Below are positions 1-6,579 of a stretch of 16,701 nt of DNA, piece after piece (within the stretch, counting starts at the first letter, position 1; each line of letters opens with the position of its first letter). Origin of the DNA: Candidatus Peregrinibacteria bacterium. GTDB taxonomy: Bacteria > Patescibacteriota > Gracilibacteria > Peribacterales > Peribacteraceae. The position numbers were made by a program, and so were the translations under genes. Below the pieces are notes generated by a model. The model ran no database searches and was not told the origin of the DNA. It saw only the letters and a program-made list of their open reading frames with translations. Location: the NCBI GenBank assembly GCA_018662075.1, contig JABJGX010000069.1, forward strand, positions 1 through 16,701. Direction: 5' to 3'.

Positions 1-1
1 A

Positions 2-643
2 GAAGAGTGTGATAACGGCCCTGCAAACTCTGACACGAAACCTAATACCTGTCGCACCTCCTGTAAACTTCCAACATGTGGAGACAGCACTATCGATACT
101 AATGAAACATGTGATGACGGCAATAGAGAAGATGGCGATGGGTGTAGCAGCACATGCAGCGAAGAAGATCCGCTCTTTGCATCAGCCTCTGTCTGTGGTG
201 ATGGCACTCTTGCCAGACCCGAAGAGTGTGATGATGGAAACCTTAACAACAATGACAACTGCAGTGCGCTGTGTCTGATAAAGACAGCATCAACAACAGT
301 TCTTGGTGCAGCGACTGAGCAAAATGTTCCAGTCCTCAATACTTCAAAAACTGTACCGGGTCAGACTCCGACAGGAAGACTTCAGCCGAATACACCGACG
401 CAAATGTTCTTCCCGACAACTCCTACCAGACAGCCACTGCCATACCAAAACAATGCGTACCAGCAATATCAGTTCCCACAATATCCAAACTTCCAACAGT
501 TACCATATCAACTGCCACTCGCACAATTGCAACCACTTATTCAACGAACAGCACCAATAGGTGACACCGGTCCCGCTGCCGTTGCTGTTGCGGCATCTGG
601 CATGGCTGCGGGTATCGGATGGATGCGGCGAAGAAGAAAATAG
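2..643 (+). CDS. Cysteine-rich DUF4215-repeat surface protein, C-terminal part (5' end outside window)
   Basis: The frame is open from base 2 to a TAG at 641-643, giving 213 residues with no start, so the N-terminus lies upstream of the window. Residues 1-93 hold about three cysteine-rich repeats of the form CGDG..EECDDGN...DGCS..C, the hallmark of the DUF4215/Myxococcus cysteine-rich repeat found in secreted proteins. A linker rich in Gln, Pro and Tyr follows (about 120-180). The tail is IGDTG (186-190), a 17-residue Ala/Gly-rich hydrophobic stretch, then MRRRRK at the very end. That layout is the shape of a sortase or rhombosortase-type sorting signal, or a plain C-terminal membrane anchor. 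Inference: an envelope-attached adhesin-like protein. It faces the next genes tail to tail with only 20 bases between stops and no clear terminator. Confidence 0.8.
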   Translation, partial: EECDNGPANSDTKPNTCRTSCKLPTCGDSTIDTNETCDDGNREDGDGCSSTCSEEDPLFASASVCGDGTLARPEECDDGNLNNNDNCSALCLIKTASTTVLGAATEQNVPVLNTSKTVPGQTPTGRLQPNTPTQMFFPTTPTRQPLPYQNNAYQQYQFPQYPNFQQLPYQLPLAQLQPLIQRTAPIGDTGPAAVAVAASGMAAGIGWMRRRRK

Positions 644-663
644 GATTACGAAGACTGCAAGGA

Positions 664-999
664 CTACGAGGATGGAATACACGTCACCCCTTGGTCTTCT
701 CCCCAGTCGAGACAACCAGGAATCTTCTGACACTGTGTTGCTTTTCCATTGGTATACGAAATGAAATGTTGGATACCATCGTCACACTGAGGCTTACATG
801 CATGTGGCTGTAGCATTCCTCCGTAGTATGGATACGTTACTTCGATTGGCGTCCCATCGCAGGCTTGGTCTGGCTCTGGCTTGAACTCGTTCTTACTGGT
901 ATCTGCGATAAACGACTGGAATATTAATACGCCAAAGATCACTGCAATCACTGTTGCAACAGCTTTGCCGTACGGGGAGTCGAGGTCCAATGTTTCCAT
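664..999 (-). CDS. Small membrane-anchored protein with Cys-rich exported domain, function unknown
   Basis: The protein has 111 residues starting at METLDLDSP. I chose this ATG because AGGATTT lies just upstream and acts as a passable ribosome binding site; a TTG ten codons earlier overlaps the stop of the sugar transferase gene (TTGA) and is an alternative start. One membrane helix covers roughly residues 10-30, after a short acidic N-terminus. The remaining 80 residues should be outside the cell and carry six cysteines in a spaced pattern (CDG, CKPQCDD, CQ, CLD, CIPSS), suggesting disulphides. It follows the transferase gene closely and is probably cotranscribed with it. I do not recognise a family. 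The coding frame is supported by its position and a sensible composition, not by a motif. Confidence 0.6.
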   Translation of the reverse strand: METLDLDSPYGKAVATVIAVIFGVLIFQSFIADTSKNEFKPEPDQACDGTPIEVTYPYYGGMLQPHACKPQCDDGIQHFISYTNGKATQCQKIPGCLDWGEDQGVTCIPSS

Positions 1000-1025
1000 G
1001 GCGTAAATCCTACCATATTCAAGAA

Positions 1026-2411
1026 TCAATCTGCACCTTTTCTACGGATTACAGTAAATAGCGTCCGCCAGAGGATCCAAAGGTCTAGGAAAGGCGACCA
1101 TTCTTCAATGTACTGAAGGTCGAGTCGAACTTCTTCTTTAAATGGGAGATCTGACCGTCCAGACACTTGGGGTAGACCCGTGATTCCTGGCTTTACCGCG
1201 AACACGCGACGCTGATAACTGGAGTATTTTTGCACCTCTTCTGGCAAGTGTGGACGAGGGCCAACAAGGGACATATGTCCAACGAGCACATTGAATAGCT
1301 GTGGCAATTCGTCGAGTGACCACCTCCGAAGAATGCGGCCAAGAGGTGTGACGCGTGGATCATTTTTCATCTTGAAAAGTGGTCCGTCAGTGCGGTGACT
1401 TTTCTTTTGTAGGGAGGCTTTAATCTTTTCTGCATTGCGGATCATTGTGCGAAATTTTAGCACTGGAATTGTTGCATGATTTGGGCCACCAACTCTGCTT
1501 GAAATATAGAAAATAGGAAAACCCGATGAGAGGATTACAAGGATTACAAGGATTACAAAGAGTGGTAAGAGAAGTATGATGAGCACTGTAGACAAAACAA
1601 TGTCGTACGCGCGTTTTAAAATACGTCCCCAACCATCAAGTGGTGTCGGGCGAAATGCGAGCATCGGCACAAGTCCGATGTAATCTGTTCGCAATTGATG
1701 TGGGTTTTCTGCGAGGACAGGTGGGAGGAAAGCATAGCCAATATGTTCACTACGACAATACTCGATTAGCCCATTGGTTACCGCATCTTTTGGGTCTGGG
1801 TCTGTTTGTAATACAAGGTCTACATCGGATAACTTTTTGAGTTCCGCCAAACTATTAATGTGTCCTAAGTACTCGTACCGAACGTCAGAAATAAGCGTGG
1901 TCTTTGCGGACTGCACAATTGCTTTTGATCCTATAGACACCACGGAACGAACCCCTATTCCACAGCGTAAAAATGCACGCTGTAAGAGCGTGATAGAACT
2001 CCGTCCGATGACGGTAAAGCATGCAATAAGAAAACCAGAATGAAGCAGTAGCATACGACTATAAAAGAGCTGCTTTTTGACGAGGAAATACCATGCGATG
2101 ACCGCGACAAGCCATAAAAAACTTACGATAAGAATACGTCCAATTTCGTTCCATGCACTGCGCGTTGTGAGCAGTGTGTATAGGCTCAGACATGCTGCCA
2201 AAAAGATGAAGCCGAGTATGCCCGGCACAACAAAAGAGTATATATATACAGGGACATCTGGCAGCGTGCTTGCAGGCTCTAGAAGTTGAATACCTGGGAC
2301 CAAGTCAATGTTGCTCAGACGTAAGTGATACGCGAGCGTTAGCGCTGCAAATACTGCGAGCGCGTCTGTTGGGATACGAAGGAGGCCGAATATCGCTTCA
2401 GATTTCTTCAT
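1026..2411 (-). CDS. Polyprenyl-phosphate sugar-1-phosphate transferase (WbaP/bacterial sugar transferase family)
   Basis: This 461-residue membrane enzyme should move a sugar-1-phosphate from a nucleotide sugar to undecaprenyl phosphate, the first step of an exopolysaccharide or glycan chain. Several hydrophobic helices fill residues 10-140, followed by a nucleotide-binding-like region (about 150-250, with VSIGS near its start). The catalytic bacterial sugar transferase domain begins at KRAYDI (about 267) with a long hydrophobic reentrant helix, then KFRTM, DELPQLFNVLVGHMSLVGPRP and PGITGLPQVSGR, all classic for the family. The length matches the long polyisoprenylphosphate hexose-1-phosphate transferases. 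The start is an ATG without a Shine-Dalgarno sequence, just downstream of a -10-like box, so the message may be leaderless. Sugar specificity cannot be read from sequence. No other glycan genes are visible nearby. Confidence 0.93.
   Translation of the reverse strand: MKKSEAIFGLLRIPTDALAVFAALTLAYHLRLSNIDLVPGIQLLEPASTLPDVPVYIYSFVVPGILGFIFLAACLSLYTLLTTRSAWNEIGRILIVSFLWLVAVIAWYFLVKKQLFYSRMLLLHSGFLIACFTVIGRSSITLLQRAFLRCGIGVRSVVSIGSKAIVQSAKTTLISDVRYEYLGHINSLAELKKLSDVDLVLQTDPDPKDAVTNGLIEYCRSEHIGYAFLPPVLAENPHQLRTDYIGLVPMLAFRPTPLDGWGRILKRAYDIVLSTVLIILLLPLFVILVILVILSSGFPIFYISSRVGGPNHATIPVLKFRTMIRNAEKIKASLQKKSHRTDGPLFKMKNDPRVTPLGRILRRWSLDELPQLFNVLVGHMSLVGPRPHLPEEVQKYSSYQRRVFAVKPGITGLPQVSGRSDLPFKEEVRLDLQYIEEWSPFLDLWILWRTLFTVIRRKGAD
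1531..1557. repeat. Three tandem copies of a 9-bp unit inside the sugar transferase gene
   Basis: The unit AGGATTACA (plus strand) occurs three times head to tail. On the coding strand it encodes a repeated Ile-Leu-Val-type tripeptide in the hydrophobic helix before the catalytic domain. Gain or loss of a copy would keep the reading frame and change the helix length by three residues. Confidence 0.85.
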
Positions 2412-2418
2412 GGATATG

Positions 2419-2429
2419 AGTATATACCA
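2419..2429 (-). promoter_or_regulatory. Extended -10 promoter of the sugar transferase gene
   Basis: On the minus strand TGG-TATATA and the overlapping TATACT lie 7-9 bases before the ATG at 2411. No convincing -35 box is present, but the TGn extension can compensate. Transcription would begin at or within two bases of the start codon. Confidence 0.45.
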
Positions 2430-2448
2430 AAAAAGCCCGTAAGGGCTG
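2429..2448 (-). terminator. Rho-independent terminator of RNase P RNA
   Basis: Read on the minus strand, AGCCC-TTAC-GGGCT forms a perfect five-pair hairpin followed directly by six T residues. It sits just after the 3' end of the RNase P RNA and before the sugar transferase start. Confidence 0.85.
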
Positions 2449-2453
2449 CTTTG

Positions 2454-2808
2454 GTCCGCTCTTTATACGCCGGGTTCTGTCGCTGCCGAGGCAGGGATGA
2501 TCATCTATCTGGGATCGCAATTACTTGCGACCTCAAGCGCGGAGGGGTAATTGGTATACCGGAATCAGTACAGATTCCAATCACCCAAATCCTCCTTGCA
2601 CCACCATGAGTTTACCGATTCCCTAGGGAATCCTCGGTACTCCGAGGCGTTTCACTTCCCCCGAAGGGGACTCGTCTCTGTGGCACTGGTCCTACAACGT
2701 CTTTATGGATTATGGACGGGGCGACGGGTGTTACCCGCATAGCATTCCGTTGGTGCCCGGACGTTCCTCCCACCTCTAAAAGAGGGGGCGATCATCAAAA
2801 GAGCGGAC
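2454..2808 (-). ncRNA. rnpB: RNase P RNA (class A type), catalytic subunit
   Basis: RNase P RNA cleaves the 5' leaders from tRNA precursors. On the minus strand the 5' block GAGGAACGTCCGGGC (2755-2769) matches conserved region I, AGATAGATGATCATCCC (2494-2510) matches region IV, and ACAGAACCCGGC (2469-2480) matches region V. The ends pair as the P1 helix: GTCCGCTCTTT at 2798-2808 is complementary to the stretch at 2454-2464. At about 355 bases the length is normal. The usual AAAG in region I reads AACG here, one base off the common consensus. The exact ends are inferred from P1 pairing. A separate promoter and terminator flank it. Confidence 0.95.
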
Positions 2809-2812
2809 TCTT

Positions 2813-2841
2813 ATTATCGCAGAAATAGGCTTTTTTTGCAA
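2813..2841 (-). promoter_or_regulatory. rnpB: Promoter of RNase P RNA
   Basis: TTGCAA (2836-2841) and GATAAT (2813-2818) are separated by exactly 17 bases on the minus strand. Initiation about seven bases downstream falls at the first bases of the P1 helix. The last ten spacer bases, CTATTTCTGC, are identical to those in the promoter at 13777-13805. Confidence 0.75.
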
Positions 2842-3009
2842 TATTTCGCTTCTCAGGGATCCAGAATATGTATAAGATATGGCCCGTTAGTCTAAAATGC
2901 CACCAAAGCTTCGTTGGGTCGAGTCTGCTCCAGCAGACGAGCCATCTAAAAAGCTTCGCTCTGGCCAATCCGATTAAATTGATCCTTCCAGAATAGCCAA
3001 ATAACACAT
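2842..3009. other. Intergenic stretch with direct repeats and a hairpin
   Basis: No gene is supported in this 168-base stretch between the RNase P RNA promoter and tRNA-Thr. AAAGCTTCG occurs at 2905-2913 and 2950-2958. Between them GTCTGCT (2923-2929) and AGCAGAC (2932-2938) form an inverted repeat. GCTCTGGCCAA at 2958-2968 is the exact reverse complement of 11 bases of the tRNA D-arm at 3025-3035. On the minus strand a short open frame through here runs into stops quickly and looks non-coding. It may be the wreck of a mobile or tRNA-derived element. Confidence 0.4.
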
Positions 3010-3086
3010 GCCACCTTAGCTCAGTTGGCCAGAGCAACGCACTTGTAATGCGTGGGTCCGGAGTTCGAATCTCCGAGGTGGCTCCA
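3010..3086 (+). tRNA. tRNA-Thr (anticodon TGT), CCA encoded
   Basis: The acceptor stem GCCACCT pairs with AGGTGGC, the D-arm stem is GCTC/GAGC, the anticodon arm is ACGCA-CTTGTAA-TGCGT, and the T-arm is CGGAG-TTCGAAT-CTCCG. The anticodon TGT reads ACN threonine codons. The discriminator base is T, and CCA at 3084-3086 is encoded in the DNA. A possible promoter TTGATC (2979-2984), 17 bases, TAACAC (3002-3007) would leave almost no 5' leader. Confidence 0.97.
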
Positions 3087-3107
3087 CTTTAAACCCCGAA
3101 TTATCAT

Positions 3108-3147
3108 CTAATTGGCCATGAGCAACGCACTTGTAAGCGTTAAGTCC
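3108..3147 (+). pseudogene. Degenerate fragment of tRNA-Thr
   Basis: This stretch repeats the intact tRNA from the D-loop through the anticodon arm to the variable loop. Bases 3112-3140 include TTGGCCA, GAGCAACGCACTTGTAA and, with one base missing, GCGT, then AGTCC. One inserted base, one deleted base and a few substitutions separate it from 3025-3058. The acceptor and T-arms are absent, so it cannot be a working tRNA. It lies 22 bases after the intact gene's CCA. Confidence 0.75.
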
Positions 3148-3174
3148 ATTTTCTCTCTTACTTCTTTTTCTTCT

Positions 3175-4290
3175 TCAGAGGCTTTTTTTCTGATCTGCCT
3201 TTGGAACACCAACACCAGTATCGCTCACTGTCATATTAACACTCACTGCCCCTCCTTCTGGAGTGTATTTAATGGCATTACTAAAGAGGTTCTTAATGAC
3301 AACATGGAGCAGTACCGAGTCTGTTTCTATTTCTACTTTCTTATGTGGAACAGTAATAGTGCACGATAGCTTTTTATCTTTTCCAAGTGAACGAAGATCT
3401 TCTCCGAGTTCTGCAATCACTGATGTGAGGTTCACCGGATTCTTATGCGGTGTAATGTCTCCACCTTCCAGTCTTGCTGCATGTAATAGCGAGTTGATGA
3501 GGTTACTCATACGCTTTGCCGCTATGCCCATTTCATCGATGTATTCATCGCTGCTCTTTGCTTACTTTTCCTTCGCTATTTAACAGTTCTATATACCACT
3601 GCAAACTCGATAGAGGGGTTCTCAACTGGTGTGATGCAAGTGAGATGAATTCTGATTTCAAGTAGTCAACTCGGCGTTGCTCTTTGACATCTTGGAATAC
3701 AATAATCGCTCCGAGTAATTTCTTTCCATCCATCAACGGCTTTACCACTAATAGCACTGGAATGAGAATATTATCTGCACGCATGATACTAAAGTTAAGA
3801 TCTGGAGTAGACTGCACTGTCTTTTTTGTCTTACGAACTAAAGACACTGGGTGCTTGGATTTTGTTACTCTCTTATGATGAACACGAATATCCAATGCCT
3901 CTGCAGCATTAAATCCGACACACTCCTTTCCTGTGCACTTGAGTACCTGCAACGCTGCCGGGTTGGCGTCTGTGACTCTTCCCGTTGCATTAACGGTCAT
4001 AACACCATGATCGATGGTATCGAGGATGACACGGTCTTTACAAAAAGTGCGAATGCCATACCACGTGTTCCATTCATTGCTTCGGCGGTATGAATTTTTA
4101 CCACCAATCCCCAACCAAGAAAAGGACTTCTTTTCCCTGGCGCATATTCATTATTCAAAAATACAAGCTCGTCTCCGCTCTTCTTTCCGAGTAATACCTC
4201 TCCTGTTTCTCCAAGGGATGGAAAATGCTTTCATTGAATACCGGACTCCCAGTACCCCTGTCTTTTCTGCGACATGAATAGGGGAATACA
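3175..4290 (-). pseudogene. Decayed sensor histidine kinase (Cache-like, PAS, HisKA, HATPase remnants)
   Basis: Remnants read on the minus strand in several frames. The 5' part (about 4130-4230) encodes GETGEVLLGKKSGDELVFLN and GWGLVVKIHTAEA, typical of the extracytoplasmic Cache-like sensor of membrane histidine kinases. A second frame (3545-4060) gives a PAS domain (ILDTIDHGVMTVNATGRV, TDANPAAL) and a HisKA box with SHQLRTPLSSLQWYIELL containing the phosphorylatable His. It stops at 3545. A third frame (3175-3550) continues with DEYIDEMGIAAKRMSNL, the N-box NLFSNAIKYTPEGG and a G1 motif DTGVGVP, then ends without the F and G2 boxes. At least three frameshifts, one within a T5 run near 4045, plus internal losses show the gene is dead. 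No response regulator gene is next to it. Confidence 0.88.
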
Positions 4291-4304
4291 CGGTGTATCC
4301 ATAT

Positions 4305-4313
4305 ATTATACCA
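4305..4313 (-). promoter_or_regulatory. Extended -10 element upstream of the kinase remnant
   Basis: On the minus strand TGG-TATAAT is a perfect extended -10 box, pointing at the decayed kinase. No good -35 lies at normal distance. It may be the surviving promoter of a dead gene. Confidence 0.45.
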
Positions 4314-4338
4314 CAAATTCGCACTTTTAGCGACAAAT

Positions 4339-4363
4339 AAAAAACCCCCGGATGGCCGAGGGT
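4339..4363 (-). terminator. Rho-independent terminator of the pilin gene
   Basis: On the minus strand ACCCTCGG-CCAT-CCGGGGGT forms an eight-pair stem with one G-T pair and a four-base loop, followed by T residues. It lies 25 bases after the pilin stop codon and separates the pilin locus from the kinase remnant. Confidence 0.9.
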
Positions 4364-4388
4364 CTTAATTTCCACTTTTTGACTTAAA

Positions 4389-4859
4389 CTAGCGAGTTAC
4401 GCTAATTGTTGCTGCGTTTTCAGCTTCTGGAGCTGATACTGTTACACGCTTGTTAGCATCGCGAACGATGTCGTAACCAGTGTACTCAACAGATGTTCCA
4501 GGTTCTCCACTTGGATCTGTTGGAAGATTAACAAGGTATGAACCTGTCAAAGCGTCCAAGTTACAACCAGCTGCTGGTCCTCCTGAATCTCCTGCAGCGT
4601 ATGCTGCACAGTCAGAACCTCCTGTACATACACCCTTTGCAGTAGTGTCGATACAAGATGGAAGTGTACCATTGTTATCAATGGCGTACTGGTACGTAGC
4701 CTTAAGGATCGTATTCACATCGCTTCGGCGTTGTACATTACGATCATCAGCAAGCTGCTTTGTTGGATTGATCGCAACAATAACGATTGATGCCAAGATG
4801 GCAATGATACCAATTACGAGCAGGAGCTCGATCAAGGTGAATCCACGTCGTGTATTCAT
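4389..4859 (-). CDS. Type IV pilin (major-pilin-like prepilin)
   Basis: The protein has 156 residues and a class III signal: MNTRRG is cut before Phe by prepilin peptidase, leaving FTLIELLLVIGIIAILASIV with the required Glu at position +5. The hydrophobic alpha-1 helix runs to about residue 30, followed by QLADDRNVQRRSDVNTIL and a globular domain with four cysteines (CIDTT, CTGG, CAAY, CNLD) near residues 63-99. The TDPSGEPGTSVEYTGYDI region resembles the C-terminal half of pilins of type II secretion and Gram-positive type. It should polymerise into a surface fibre used for attachment, twitching or DNA uptake. The 5' leader of about 130 bases is long for this window, and no Shine-Dalgarno sequence precedes the ATG. 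A strong terminator follows. The prepilin peptidase is encoded at 12325-13062. Confidence 0.93.
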   Translation of the reverse strand: MNTRRGFTLIELLLVIGIIAILASIVIVAINPTKQLADDRNVQRRSDVNTILKATYQYAIDNNGTLPSCIDTTAKGVCTGGSDCAAYAAGDSGGPAAGCNLDALTGSYLVNLPTDPSGEPGTSVEYTGYDIVRDANKRVTVSAPEAENAATISVTR

Positions 4860-4910
4860 AATTAGAAATGGGGAAAAATGGAAAACTAAATACTATTGAT
4901 GTCCATTGTA

Positions 4911-4923
4911 CGCATTTCATGCG
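4911..4923. promoter_or_regulatory. Small inverted repeat in the pilin leader region
   Basis: CGCAT-TTC-ATGCG is a perfect inverted repeat 52 bases upstream of the pilin ATG, within a 132-base AT-rich intergenic region. TACAAT occurs just next to it on the minus strand but with no -35 at normal distance. It could be a regulator site or a leader hairpin. Confidence 0.3.
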
Positions 4924-4991
4924 GTAAATAGGACAAAGTGTAATTGACTAACTATTTTAAAAGATTCTAAATAGGTATTTGTATAATATTA

Positions 4992-5453
4992 TTAACAAGG
5001 CAAAAATACATCTGCATCTGCGTAAGTTTCCGATTCACAATACTGCCGTTGATACACACCACTAGAGCATACGGGGCTAGTACATCCGCATTGAGTGCTG
5101 GCTATGTCATCTGGAAAGAGGGGTATTGCTGCTTCAAACGTACGATGATATTCAATTGGTACTGTCACCTCTGTTGTTTGGGTTAATGTACATTGCACCA
5201 ACACACTGGCTCTTGTATCTACAACGGATGTATTACGAATAAGAAGATCTGACATGATAATGTTGTCTGAACTAAGTGCTTTTACACTGTTTGCTTCCGC
5301 CACATCGACCAACTGTTCACAGCTACAACCGGCAGTATCTGCAAGTGTGTAGTTACCGATCTTCTTTCGTGGTCCTACGTGGAAGACGAAGCTATCACGC
5401 GTGAGAGCATAGCGCTTAAAGAGCATGTGCTCTGTTGGCACTGACTCTGGCAT
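4992..5453 (-). CDS. Cysteine-rich protein of the pilin locus, possibly a split-off C-terminal domain
   Basis: The protein has 153 residues and no recognised family. It contains GCSCEQLVDVA (about 42-52), a pattern I associate with C-terminal regions of secreted proteins in related bacteria, and a Cys-rich end (QCGCTSPVC, QYCES, LPC). There is no signal peptide or membrane helix although the cysteines suggest export. The start at 5453 has an AGGGA element about seven bases upstream. The frame stays open 14 codons further upstream, reading LNSRDLCAGTY, which looks like natural protein sequence and overlaps the end of the preceding gene. It may therefore be the tail of a longer protein that was cut off by a frameshift near 5485-5500. 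No terminator separates it from the pilin gene. Confidence 0.6.
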   Translation of the reverse strand: MPESVPTEHMLFKRYALTRDSFVFHVGPRKKIGNYTLADTAGCSCEQLVDVAEANSVKALSSDNIIMSDLLIRNTSVVDTRASVLVQCTLTQTTEVTVPIEYHRTFEAAIPLFPDDIASTQCGCTSPVCSSGVYQRQYCESETYADADVFLPC

Positions 5454-5482
5454 GTAGGTCCCTGCACAGAGGTCTCGAGAGT

Positions 5483-6493
5483 TCAGGATTCCATCTCATC
5501 GTCGTCATCAGAGCTTGCTCCACAGATTCCTTGGCTTGCAGGCTTTTCTAGGGTGATCAGAATAGCGGCATCTTGGTAATCTTCTGATCCATCAATGTCT
5601 TGGATTTCGATAAGGCTCAGAATCTGCTTCGACTTGATAGATACCTTTCGACTCTTGATCACCTTTTTCATAAAGGTCTTCAGTTTTACCGGTGTTCTGA
5701 AGATTGTTGTATCTGGATCTGCATGCTTGTTTTGAAGCATCTTAATACGCCCACTACCATCACCAGATGTTGTCACTTTCTTAAAGAGCCAACCTCTGCG
5801 GCCTTCTGCCCTTAGAAGAATGGTGCTGTTTGCAGCAACATTTTCAATTGTGTACTGCTCTCCACCATCAACATCTTTGAAGCCAAAGAGTGGCTCCCAT
5901 GTTGTGCCTCCATCGATACTTACACTCAGGTGCATTTGGATCTCTGGTCCGTTGTTTCCGTATGTCACATGTGAACCAAGAACCTTGAACGACACATCAG
6001 ATTTTTCAGCTACTGTGATACGACCATTATTCATGGTGAATGCTGCCGCACATGGATCAATAGGATCTGTGTTATCAGCAATACCATCTTCACTGATAGT
6101 GATAATGCGACGCTCACCATTTTCAGCCTCAATAATAACCTCTCCAGCTGGCGATGGAATTCCATCAATACGAGAGTACATCACCTCTGTAATTCCAAAG
6201 ACAGAGATTCCAATTGGAAGTGCGATCGTATCATCGAAATCGTCATCACGTGTGACGTAGTTTTCCCCCGTGAATACGGTTCCATCTTCGATGGATACAC
6301 CCCACTGCCCATCCTCTTCTCCGGACTGAGATTTTAGCTGAGCACTCGCCAGGTTGTGCAGTGTTTGCGCAACGGCAAGATCCAAATCACTTCTGATTTG
6401 ATAATTTTGATACATCGGAACCGACATACCTGCTGTGATTGCAATAATACCCAGGGTGAGAAGGGTTTCTATTGCTGTAAATCCTTTTTTCAT
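5483..6493 (-). CDS. Long prepilin-like protein with class III signal
   Basis: The protein has 336 residues. MKKG is followed by FTAIETLLTLGIIAITAGMS, a prepilin cleavage site with Glu at +5 and a single hydrophobic helix, so it is a substrate of the same peptidase as the pilin. The next part, YQNYQIRSDLDLAVAQTL through GQWGVSIEDGTVFTGENY, is the pilin-like alpha/beta region. After about residue 150 comes an added domain: SVSIDGGTTWEPL and VAANSTILLRAEGRRGW suggest a beta-rich, fibronectin- or PKD-like fold. The tail is acidic (DDDDEME). At more than twice pilin length it is likely a minor pilin or tip adhesin. The ATG lacks a Shine-Dalgarno sequence. A degenerate relative of its N-terminal 110 residues lies immediately upstream. 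Confidence 0.85.
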   Translation of the reverse strand: MKKGFTAIETLLTLGIIAITAGMSVPMYQNYQIRSDLDLAVAQTLHNLASAQLKSQSGEEDGQWGVSIEDGTVFTGENYVTRDDDFDDTIALPIGISVFGITEVMYSRIDGIPSPAGEVIIEAENGERRIITISEDGIADNTDPIDPCAAAFTMNNGRITVAEKSDVSFKVLGSHVTYGNNGPEIQMHLSVSIDGGTTWEPLFGFKDVDGGEQYTIENVAANSTILLRAEGRRGWLFKKVTTSGDGSGRIKMLQNKHADPDTTIFRTPVKLKTFMKKVIKSRKVSIKSKQILSLIEIQDIDGSEDYQDAAILITLEKPASQGICGASSDDDDEMES

Positions 6494-6579
6494 ATGAGTT
6501 AGGGGAATCTAACGATGCAGTGTACTAGAGTGAAGAGTATTTAGAAAATTGAGCTCCACTTAGTAGGAAGAATTTTTGT

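Noticed and set aside
1026..1028. Possible reading of TGA as glycine, as in some related phyla
   Set aside because: TGA ends this gene and the prepilin-like gene at sensible family lengths, and no in-frame TGA is needed inside conserved genes.
2551..2742. Open frame on the plus strand across the RNase P RNA
   Set aside because: It is antisense to a conserved structural RNA, whose conserved regions explain the sequence fully.
2795..3037. Open frame on the minus strand between RNase P RNA and tRNA-Thr
   Set aside because: It overlaps the RNase P RNA promoter and the antisense of the tRNA, and has no homology or start signal.
3532..3550. Programmed frameshift joining the two halves of the histidine kinase
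   Set aside because: Further frameshifts upstream and the missing C-terminal boxes show decay rather than recoding.
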